From the NCBI GenBank assembly GCA_015709615.1, contig CP054179.1:3214736-3278735 (forward strand): DNA of 64,000 nt, written 5' to 3'. The position numbers and the translations under genes were made by a program. Shown here in pieces: positions 46,341 to 55,200 of the stretch; position 1 is the stretch's first letter; every line of letters begins with the position of its first letter. The stretch comes from Gammaproteobacteria bacterium (GTDB taxonomy: Bacteria > Pseudomonadota > Gammaproteobacteria > Burkholderiales > Nitrosomonadaceae). A model generated the notes under the pieces. The model saw only the letters and a program-made list of their open reading frames with translations. It had not been told where the DNA came from and did no database searches.

Positions 46341-46863
46341 ATCGGTACTTAAAATGGGCGATCCGGTATTGTTGCAAGCCGCCAAACCGGTCGAGCGCTT
46401 CGATACCGCCGAGTTGCACGAATTGATCCAGGATATGCAGGATACCATGGCGTATCTCAACGGCGCAGGCTTGGCCGCGCCGCAGATCGGTGTGAGCCTG
46501 CAGGTGGTAATTTTCGGCTTCGAGCAAAATCCGCGTTATCCCCGTGCCGAAGAAGTGCCTTTCACCGTGTTGATCAATCCCCAACTGACACCGTTATCGG
46601 ATGAACTAGAGGACGACTGGGAAGGTTGCCTGAGTGTGCCGGGAATGCGCGGCATGGTGCCGCGCTACGCGCGGTTGCGCTATCACGGCGCGGATCAATA
46701 CGGCAAGATCATCGACCGCAGCGTCAGCGGTTTTCATGCGCGCGTCGTGCAACATGAATGCGATCATCTGCAAGGCATTTTGTATCCGATGCGCATCAAG
46801 GATTTTCGCTTGTTCGGATTCACCGATGTGCTGTTTCCGGGGCAGGGGATTGCGGACGATTAG
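46330..46863 (+). CDS. def: Peptide deformylase
   Basis: 177 residues from ATG 46330, overlapping the previous stop. It removes the N-formyl group from nascent proteins. All three motifs are present: GAGLAAPQIG, E98-G-C100-L-S (metal Cys) and H142-E-C-D-H146 (two His ligands and catalytic Glu). The insertion of about ten residues between motifs 1 and 2 (NPRYPRAEEVP) places it among longer deformylases. A second def gene linked to fmt may exist elsewhere. Confidence 0.93.
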   Translation: MAIRSVLKMGDPVLLQAAKPVERFDTAELHELIQDMQDTMAYLNGAGLAAPQIGVSLQVVIFGFEQNPRYPRAEEVPFTVLINPQLTPLSDELEDDWEGCLSVPGMRGMVPRYARLRYHGADQYGKIIDRSVSGFHARVVQHECDHLQGILYPMRIKDFRLFGFTDVLFPGQGIADD

Positions 46864-47023
46864 ATGGGTGCAATTTGAAACACAGAGAAAATACAGAACA
46901 ATTTGCGTGAATAGATGAATTATTTGAAGTACTGACTATTAAAGTGAATTAAAGCGGCCGGCTGCGCGGTAATCTTTTAAGCAATCGCAGAGGTATCAAT
47001 TATTTGACTGGCGGAGGGAGTTT

Positions 47024-50000
47024 ATGAATACCGCAGAAAATACCCTTTGGTACAAAGACGCCATTATTTATCAGCTGCATGTACGTGCGTATTGCGATAG
47101 TAATGGCGATGGCATCGGCGACTTTCCCGGCTTGGTCACCAAGCTGGATTACTTAAAGGATCTCGGCATCGATACCCTGTGGCTGTTGCCATTCTATCCA
47201 TCGCCGTTGCGCGACGACGGTTACGATATTTCGAATTACCGCGATATTCATAGCCATTACGGAACGTTGGCCGAGTTCCGGGTCTTTTTGAAAGAAGCGC
47301 ACAGACGTAATCTGAGAGTGATTACCGAACTGGTTATCAACCATACTTCCGATCAGCATCCGTGGTTCCAAGCAGCGCGCGCAGCACCGCCAGGCTCCGC
47401 CAAGCGTGATTATTATGTCTGGAGCGAGACGATCAAGAAGTACGAAGATACCCGTATCATTTTCACCGATACGGAGAAATCGAACTGGGCTTGGGATGAA
47501 GTGGCCAAAGCGTATTACTGGCATCGTTTCTTTTCCCACCAGCCCGATCTCAATTTTGCCAACCCTCACGTGATGAACGCAATACTGCGTGCCATGCGAT
47601 TCTGGTTCGATCTGGGCGTGGATGGCATGCGCTTGGACGCCGTTCCCTATCTGTGCGAGCGCGAGGGAACGCATAATGAAAATCTTCCCGAAACCCATGC
47701 CGTCATCAAACATTTGCGCGCGGGCCTGGACCGGCATTATACCGATCGTATTTTTCTGGCCGAAGCTAATCAATGGCCGGAAGACGTGCGCGAGTATTTC
47801 GGCGACGGCGATGAGTGTCACATGGCTTTTCACTTTCCTTTGATGCCGCGTATTTTCATGGCGGTAGCCCAGGAGGATCGCCATCCCATCATTGAAATAC
47901 TGGCGCAGACTCCGGAGATACCGGCAAACTGTCAGTGGGCGGTTTTTCTGCGTAATCACGATGAATTGACGCTGGAAATGGTGACTGACCGGGAACGTGA
48001 TTACATGTACGGGATTTATGCTGTCGATTCGCGCGCGCGGCTTAATTTGGGCATCCGGCGTCGTTTTGCGCCGTTGATGGGCGGTAGCCGCGCCAAAATA
48101 GAACTGCTCAATAGTTTGCTGCTGTCGATGCCCGGCTCTCCGATCATTTATTATGGTGATGAAATCGGCATGGGCGACAATATCTACCTCGGCGACCGTA
48201 ACGGCGTGCGCACACCGATGCAATGGAGCCCCGACCGCAATGCCGGGTTTTCCAATGTCGACCCGCAGCGGCTTTATTTGCCACCCATTATGGATCCGCT
48301 CTACGGCTATGAGGCCGTGAATGTGGAAGCGCAAAGCCGCAATGCAAGCTCGCTGCTGAACTGGATGCGCCGCTTGATTGTGACGCGTAAAAGTCATAAA
48401 GCCTTTGGACGCGGGAGCATCAAATTTTTACATCCGGGCAATCGCAAAGTACTCGCCTATTTACGCGAATATCAGGAAGAAAGCATTCTGTGCGTAGCCA
48501 ACCTTGCGAGCAGCGCGCAGCCCGTCGAACTGGATCTGGTTGCGTACAAGGGCCGCGTACCGGTTGAGTTGATCGGCAGTACCGCTTTTCCAGCCATTGG
48601 CGAGTTGCCCTATCTATTGAGTTTGCCGAGTTACAGTTTTTACTGGTTTCGATTGGCAACCGATGTGGCAGCGCCCGTCTGGCACATTGACAAGCTTCCC
48701 CGGGAAATGATGCCGGTATTGGTTTTGCCTGAAGGATTGCTAAGCGCGTTGATGGCCGATCCGGTTGGTAAAGTGAGTGATCTGCTGACGCGTAAAACCC
48801 GGCTGCAATTGGAGACGGAAATATTGCCGCCGTTTCTTGCCGCGCAATACTGGTATGCCGGGGCGGAACATGCGATTGCGCAACTTGAATTGGATCTGCA
48901 GCTGAGCGATGTCTGGAAAACTGCGGAAGGCCAAGGATGGTTGCCGCTATTGATCAAACTTGCACTGGATAACGGTACGGCGCAAACCTATTTCTTGCCA
49001 TTGGGCCTGTCGCTCGGCGAAACAGCGGAACAGCAATACCATGCGATGTCGCCTTGGATGCTGGCGAAGGTCAGGCAGCATGCGCGCGAGGGTATACTTT
49101 ATGATGCCTTGGGTGAAGATGCATTTTGCTGTTTTTTTCTGCGAGCTATCGCAGCCAACCTACGCTTTCCCTTCGCTTCCGGTGAAATGGTGTTTTCCAG
49201 CACTGCGGCATTTCCCGATCTGCCGGAAACGATCCAGGTGACGCGACCCCGGCTCAAGCAAAGCAATACCGCCATCGTGTATGGTGAACAGTTGATTCTC
49301 AAGGTTTACCGGCGGGTGCGAGAGGGTATCAATCCTGAACTGGAAATGGGCAGGTTTTTGACCGAAACTTCACCCTGCCGGTGTGTGGCGCCTTTGGCAG
49401 GAAGTTTGCAGTATCAGACCGCAAATGGCGCGACTGCCATTGCCGTGTTGCATGGTTATATTCCCAATCAAGGTACTGCCTGGGATTACACGCAGGATTA
49501 TCTGGATCGCTACTTCAAACTATGCGCCACGGAACTCGATCAAGCGTGCGAGCCGGAAATACATGCCGGTTACCTATCGCAGATGGAAGTGCTGGGGCGG
49601 TGCACTGCCGGCTTGCATTGTGCCTTAGCCAAGATCACCGGAGATCCGGCATTCGACCCTGAAACGCTGACAATGAGCGAAGCGGCGGCGCACGCGGAAC
49701 AATTGCGCGCGGATCTCATCGATACTTTTAATCAACTCGAACGGAAATCCTTCGAGTTGCCCGAGCCGCTGCAAACTGTTTGCGCGCGCCTGCTCAGTCT
49801 GCGCCAGCCTGTACTGGACCGTTTTGCGAGTGCGCAAGGCGATGAGTTGTGCGGGTACAAAAGCCGCACCCACGGAAATTATCATCTCGATCAGATATTG
49901 ATGGCGCATAGCGATTTCATAATTACCGATTTTGAAGGTGATCCCAGTCTGCCGCTCGAACTCCGCCGCGCCAAGCAGCCACCTCTCAAGGATGTTGCGG

Positions 50001-50347
50001 CAATGTGCTATTCGCTGAGCATGGCCGCCGCGCTCACGGTAAAACGGCATTTTACTGAAAACCGGACGCTCCGCGATTTGCTCGAGAGCCGCGCGCTGCA
50101 ATGGCAAAGAGCGGCCATCGATAGTTTTCTTTCGGGCTACCGCATGACTATGGCTGAAGTCGATTCATATCCGATCGAGCCGGTGCAATGGCATCAATTA
50201 CTCCTGCGGTTTCAGCTTGAGAAAATACTCGCTGAAGTAAAAAAAGCACTCGACGGCGACCCTGTATTGCTGGAGAGTCCAGTACTCTTATTGCTCGACT
50301 TGTTTGATCAGGCCATCGCAGGCGCGGAAAATAATACCGACATCTGA
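47024..50347 (+). CDS. treS: Trehalose synthase / maltokinase fusion
   Basis: 1107 residues. The N-terminal half (1-545) is a GH13 trehalose synthase that interconverts maltose and trehalose, with nucleophile D205 (GMRLDAVPYL), acid/base E247 (LAEANQWP) and D313 (RNHDEL). The C-terminal part (about 620-1100) is a maltokinase, seen from YGEQLILKVYRRVREG, HGNYHLDQIL (catalytic loop) and FIITDFEGDP (metal-binding D-F-E). The two are often fused. Maltokinase makes maltose-1-phosphate for GlgE, but no glgE is visible in this window. It heads the trehalose operon. Confidence 0.94.
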   Translation: MNTAENTLWYKDAIIYQLHVRAYCDSNGDGIGDFPGLVTKLDYLKDLGIDTLWLLPFYPSPLRDDGYDISNYRDIHSHYGTLAEFRVFLKEAHRRNLRVITELVINHTSDQHPWFQAARAAPPGSAKRDYYVWSETIKKYEDTRIIFTDTEKSNWAWDEVAKAYYWHRFFSHQPDLNFANPHVMNAILRAMRFWFDLGVDGMRLDAVPYLCEREGTHNENLPETHAVIKHLRAGLDRHYTDRIFLAEANQWPEDVREYFGDGDECHMAFHFPLMPRIFMAVAQEDRHPIIEILAQTPEIPANCQWAVFLRNHDELTLEMVTDRERDYMYGIYAVDSRARLNLGIRRRFAPLMGGSRAKIELLNSLLLSMPGSPIIYYGDEIGMGDNIYLGDRNGVRTPMQWSPDRNAGFSNVDPQRLYLPPIMDPLYGYEAVNVEAQSRNASSLLNWMRRLIVTRKSHKAFGRGSIKFLHPGNRKVLAYLREYQEESILCVANLASSAQPVELDLVAYKGRVPVELIGSTAFPAIGELPYLLSLPSYSFYWFRLATDVAAPVWHIDKLPREMMPVLVLPEGLLSALMADPVGKVSDLLTRKTRLQLETEILPPFLAAQYWYAGAEHAIAQLELDLQLSDVWKTAEGQGWLPLLIKLALDNGTAQTYFLPLGLSLGETAEQQYHAMSPWMLAKVRQHAREGILYDALGEDAFCCFFLRAIAANLRFPFASGEMVFSSTAAFPDLPETIQVTRPRLKQSNTAIVYGEQLILKVYRRVREGINPELEMGRFLTETSPCRCVAPLAGSLQYQTANGATAIAVLHGYIPNQGTAWDYTQDYLDRYFKLCATELDQACEPEIHAGYLSQMEVLGRCTAGLHCALAKITGDPAFDPETLTMSEAAAHAEQLRADLIDTFNQLERKSFELPEPLQTVCARLLSLRQPVLDRFASAQGDELCGYKSRTHGNYHLDQILMAHSDFIITDFEGDPSLPLELRRAKQPPLKDVAAMCYSLSMAAALTVKRHFTENRTLRDLLESRALQWQRAAIDSFLSGYRMTMAEVDSYPIEPVQWHQLLLRFQLEKILAEVKKALDGDPVLLESPVLLLLDLFDQAIAGAENNTDI

Positions 50348-50389
50348 CCGGCTTCGCTCCTTACAGCAGCACTATTGATAAGGGAACAT

Positions 50390-52219
50390 ATGAAACGACA
50401 ACACAGCATGCCCTTCGGCGCCGAATTGACACAAGCCAGCCAGGTGCGTTTCCGCTTATGGGCGCCATCGGCCGCCCGGGTCGTGCTGCTTATCGGCGAT
50501 GAAGCGCCTGTTGCCATGCCCGCTGCGGAAGAAGGCTGGTATGAGTGGATAAGTCCGCGAGCGCAAGCAGGCTGTCTCTATCGTTACCAAATCGATGACG
50601 GGCTGTGCGTACCCGATCCCGCCGCGCGCTATAACCCTGACGATGTGCATGGAGCCAGTCAGGTCATCGATCCTGCCGCATTCGATTGGCAAGATGACGA
50701 CTGGTGCGGCAGGCCGTGGGAAGAGGCGGTGATATACGAAATCCATGTGGGCGCTTTCACGCCTGAAGGGACTTTCGCCGCCGTTGAGCAGCGGCTGGAT
50801 TATTTGGCTGCACTGGGTGTGACCGCGATCGAACTGATGCCGGTAGCCGATTTTCCCGGGCAACGCAATTGGGGCTATGACGGTACCCTGTTATTTGCTC
50901 CGGATAGCGTTTACGGAACTCCGGACGATCTCAAGCGTTTGATACAAAGCGCTCACCGGCGCGGGTTAATGGTGCTGCTGGATGTCGTTTACAACCATTT
51001 TGGACCGGAAGGTAATTACCTCCATCATTACGCTCCGCAGTTCTTTAATGATCGGCATCATACGCCCTGGGGCGCGGCGATCAACTTCGATCGCGACGGT
51101 TCAACAACGGTGCGTGATTTTTACCGGCATAACGCGCTCTATTGGCTGGAAGAATACCATTTCGACGGCTTGCGGCTGGATGCCGTGCATGCTATGCACG
51201 ATAACGGTCATCCCGATATTCTCGAGGAGCTGGCGCACACCGTGCGGCAAACGTTCGCCGCACAACGCCCTATTCACCTGATTCTGGAAAATGATCGCAA
51301 TGCCGTCCGTTATCTAATGCGCGAGCGGGACGGACAAGCGCTACGCTACAACGCGCAGTGGAACGACGATGCACACCATGCCTGTCATGTTCTGCTAACC
51401 CATGAAAGCGATGGTTATTACGCGGATTACGTCCGCCAGCCGATCTGTCATCTCGGGCGCTGCCTCACGGAAGGATTCGCGTATCAGGGCGAAATTTCCG
51501 TTTATCGCAACGGCAAGCCGCGCGGTGAATCAAGCGCCTTTCTGCCGCCTTCGGCTTTTGTCAGCTTTCTTCAGAATCATGATCAGATCGGTAATCGTGC
51601 TATGGGTGAGCGCTTGGTGACCTTGACGGTAGCCGCACCATTACGTGCCGCCGTAGCCTTGTTTTTGCTATCGCCCGCCGTGCCGTTGCTGTTCATGGGA
51701 GAGGAATGGGGTGCGCGTGAACCGTTTCCCTTTTTTTGCGAATTCAGCGGCGATCTTGCGGAAGCTGTGACACAGGGGCGGCGCAACGAGTTCGCCCGCT
51801 TTGAGCGTTTCCATGATCCTGCGGCACGCAATAGAATCCCGGATCCTTGCGCCGCGTCAACCTTCAAGCTGGCCAAACTGGATTGGCAGGCGCAAGAGCA
51901 GCCGGACAATCGCAACTGGCTCAAGCTGTATCATACGTTGCTGGAGATCCGTCAACGCATCATTGTGCCGCGTCTGCATGGTGTGCATGACGGCCATTTT
52001 GCAGTGCTTTCGCCCTCTGCGCTGCATGCCAGCTGGTCACTTGAAGCTGACGCGCAATTGTCGGTCTATGTCAATTTGGGTGCGATACCGGTCAGCTTGG
52101 CCGGTTTGCCGCAAGGCAAGGCATTCTTCGGCAGTGAAGAGAAACTGGAGCAGAGCCTTTCATCCGGCATCCTACCCGCTTTCGCTACCGTCTGGTATTT
52201 GAACGAGCATCATGGCTAA
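50390..52219 (+). CDS. treZ: Malto-oligosyltrehalose trehalohydrolase
   Basis: 609 residues from ATG 50390 with aaggga 5 nt upstream. It cuts trehalose from the end of malto-oligosyltrehalose. An N-terminal E-set/CBM48 domain (about 8-95) precedes the GH13 barrel with nucleophile D264 (GLRLDAVHAM), acid/base E300 (LILENDRN) and the block LQNHDQIGNRAMG. The block RNWGYDGTLLFAPDSVYG is typical of TreZ. Its stop overlaps the next start by 8 nt, so it is translationally coupled to the MalQ-TreY protein that supplies its substrate. Confidence 0.94.
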   Translation: MKRQHSMPFGAELTQASQVRFRLWAPSAARVVLLIGDEAPVAMPAAEEGWYEWISPRAQAGCLYRYQIDDGLCVPDPAARYNPDDVHGASQVIDPAAFDWQDDDWCGRPWEEAVIYEIHVGAFTPEGTFAAVEQRLDYLAALGVTAIELMPVADFPGQRNWGYDGTLLFAPDSVYGTPDDLKRLIQSAHRRGLMVLLDVVYNHFGPEGNYLHHYAPQFFNDRHHTPWGAAINFDRDGSTTVRDFYRHNALYWLEEYHFDGLRLDAVHAMHDNGHPDILEELAHTVRQTFAAQRPIHLILENDRNAVRYLMRERDGQALRYNAQWNDDAHHACHVLLTHESDGYYADYVRQPICHLGRCLTEGFAYQGEISVYRNGKPRGESSAFLPPSAFVSFLQNHDQIGNRAMGERLVTLTVAAPLRAAVALFLLSPAVPLLFMGEEWGAREPFPFFCEFSGDLAEAVTQGRRNEFARFERFHDPAARNRIPDPCAASTFKLAKLDWQAQEQPDNRNWLKLYHTLLEIRQRIIVPRLHGVHDGHFAVLSPSALHASWSLEADAQLSVYVNLGAIPVSLAGLPQGKAFFGSEEKLEQSLSSGILPAFATVWYLNEHHG

Positions 52220-55200
52220 GTCCGGAAATGAAACCGAGTTATTGGCGCAACTGAGCGATCTGGCCGGCATCTTGCCGGAATATACCGATAACTGGCAGCG
52301 GCGGCATCTCACCTCTGCAACAACCCAGCGTCTGCTGTTGACCGCCATGGGGTTCGATGTTTCCACAGCGGAAAAAATCGCGGCCGCCATCCAGGAACAC
52401 AAACTGCGCCCTTGGCGCTGCATACTTGAGCCGGTATCGGTAGTGCCCTGGCATACGCCCTGGGTGCGCCTGGCTATACCGGACAATCTTTTTTCCGGTG
52501 ACTGGGAGTGGCGTTTGGATCTTGAGACAGGCGGTAGCCTGCAAGGACATTGTAGTCCTCAAGTGTTGCGAAAAATTAAAACCAGAAAAATCGATCGCGT
52601 TGCTCATACCGCTTGGCGTCTGAATTTACCCAAGTGCCTGACGCCGGGCTACCACCATCTGACGCTATTACGCTCCGGTGAATCTTGCGCGCAGCAGACA
52701 CTCATTGTTACCCCGGTTAACTGTTATCAACCGGAAGCGGTTGCCCGCACCGGCCGCATCTGGGGCCCCGCCATCCAGCTCTATGCCGTGCGGTCGGAAC
52801 GCAATTGGGGCATGGGTGATTTCACCGATCTGCGCAGACTGCTGGAGCAATGGGCGGCGCAAGGCGCCGATGTTATCGGCATCAATCCGCTGCATGCATT
52901 GTTTCCACATAACCCGGAGCATGCCAGCCCGTATAGTCCTTCCAGCCGTCTGTTTCTGAACATTCTTTACCTTGATGTCGAGGCGATTGCCGATTTTCAT
53001 GAATGCGAGGCGGTGCGTTCCATCCTGAGAACGCCGGAGTTTCAAATCCGCTTGGAAGGATTGCGCGCAACCGATAGGGTCGATTATGCCGGTGTCGCCG
53101 CGCTTAAGTTGCCTTTGCTGGAAATGTTATTCCAGCATTTTTCAACACGGCATATTGCGGTAAACAGCGAACGTGCCACGGCCTTTCGCGCTTTCCAGGC
53201 GCAGGAAGGCGAGCATTTGCATCATCTTGCCTTATTCGAAGCGCTGCAAGAATATTTCCATAATCAAGACCCCGGCGTATGGGGCTGGCCGGTATGGCCG
53301 GAACCATACCGCCAATTCGGATCGGACGAAGTACATGCATTTGAACAACAGCACCTTGACCGCATCAAATTTTTTGCTTACCTGCAATGGCAGGCGGATT
53401 TGCAGCTGGGTGCGGCCGGATGGCGTTCATTGGAATTAGGGCTTGGTGTGGGTTTGTATCTGGATCTGGCGGTTTCGGTGGATGGCAGCGGGGCCGAGGC
53501 CTGGGCCAATCAGGCGCTTTACGCAATGGGGGTCGGAATAGGGGCGCCGCCGGAACTGAACAATCAGCGAGGCCAGGATTGGGGATTGCCGCCGCTCGTA
53601 CCCGATCGCCTGCGCGAAGCGGGCTATGCGCCGTTCATTGCGACGCTCAGGCACGCTATGCGATATGCGGGCGCTTTGCGTCTTGATCATGTCATGGGAT
53701 TGATGCGTCAGTACTGGATACCGGCTGGCCTGACGCCCGCGGAAGGTGCTTATGTGCGTTATCCTTTTGAAGAATTGCTCGGGATCCTGGCTCTGGAAAG
53801 TCAACGCAACCAATGCTTGATTATCGGTGAAGATTTGGGAACGGTGCCGGCCGAGGTGCAGGCTGCTTTGCCGCCGGCGGATATTCTTTCTTACCGGTTG
53901 TTGATATTGGAAAAGGATACGGCCGGCAACTTCATTGCGCCACAGAACTATCCCGCCCAAGCGCTTGCAGCGGTGACAACGCATGACTTGCCGACGCTGC
54001 CGGGTTATTGGCAAGGACGGGATATTGTGCAGCGCACGGCATTGCAATTATTCAGCTCGGATGACGCGCGCCGCGCTCAAATTGTCGGCCGCGCGCAGGA
54101 GCGCGCTCATCTGCTGCTGTTGCTGGAGCAAGCGGAATTATTGCCGCAAGGTTTGGCGGCCAATCCCGCGTCACTGTCCACTGCAACGCCGGAATTCATT
54201 GTCGCGGTCTATAGTTACCTGGCGCGCAGCCCCGCCAAGCTATTGATGGTGCAAATGGAGGATGTGCTCGAGGTGGCGGAGCAGATCAATATTCCTTCCA
54301 CCACGACGCAACATCCGAATTGGCGCCGCAAAATTCCCATTTGCCTCGAAGCTTGCGCAACCGACCATAGGGTGCTTGCCCTATGTGCCGCAATGCGTCA
54401 GGAACGCCCTCGAATGCGCACTATAGCCAAGCGCAACCGGCATTTGCGCATCCCGTTGTCTACCTACCGTTTGCAGCTCAGCCGGGATTTTACTTTTGTG
54501 CAGGCGGCGTGGCTGGTGCCTTATCTGGCTCAGCTCGGCATCAGCCATGTGTATTGTTCGCCTTATCTCAAGGCGCGCCCCGGCAGTAATCACGGTTACG
54601 ATATCGTTAATCACAACGCGTTAAATCCTGAAATCGGAACAAAGGAGGAATTTGAATCGTTCTGCGCAGCGCTACATGCGCACGGTATGGGGCAAATCCT
54701 CGATCTGGTTCCCAATCACATGGGCGTGATGGGAGCCGATAACCAATGGTGGCTTGATGTACTCGAAAACGGGCCTGCCTCGGCTTTTGCGTCTTTTTTC
54801 GATATCGACTGGCAGCCGCTCAAAAAAGAGTTATGCGGCAAAGTGCTGCTGCCCATACTGGGGAAATCCTACGGCAAGACGCTGGAAGATGGTGAATTGA
54901 AGCTCAGCTTCGACGAGAATTGCGGTAGCTTCAGTTTATGGTATTACCAACATCGTCTGCCGATTACTCCACGCGCCTATCCGCGGTTATTGCGGCATCG
55001 CTTGTCGCTAGTGGAAGCGCAATTGCCTCCCGATGATCTTTACTTGCAAGAACTAGCAAGCCTGGTCACCGCTTTTGATAATCTGCCGCCGCAGGAAACT
55101 ACCGCACCTGAAAAAATTCTGGAACGGCGGCGCGATCAGGAATTACTCAAGAGACGTCTGGCGGCATTGATCGAGGTTTCGCCATCCATTAGGCAGATGG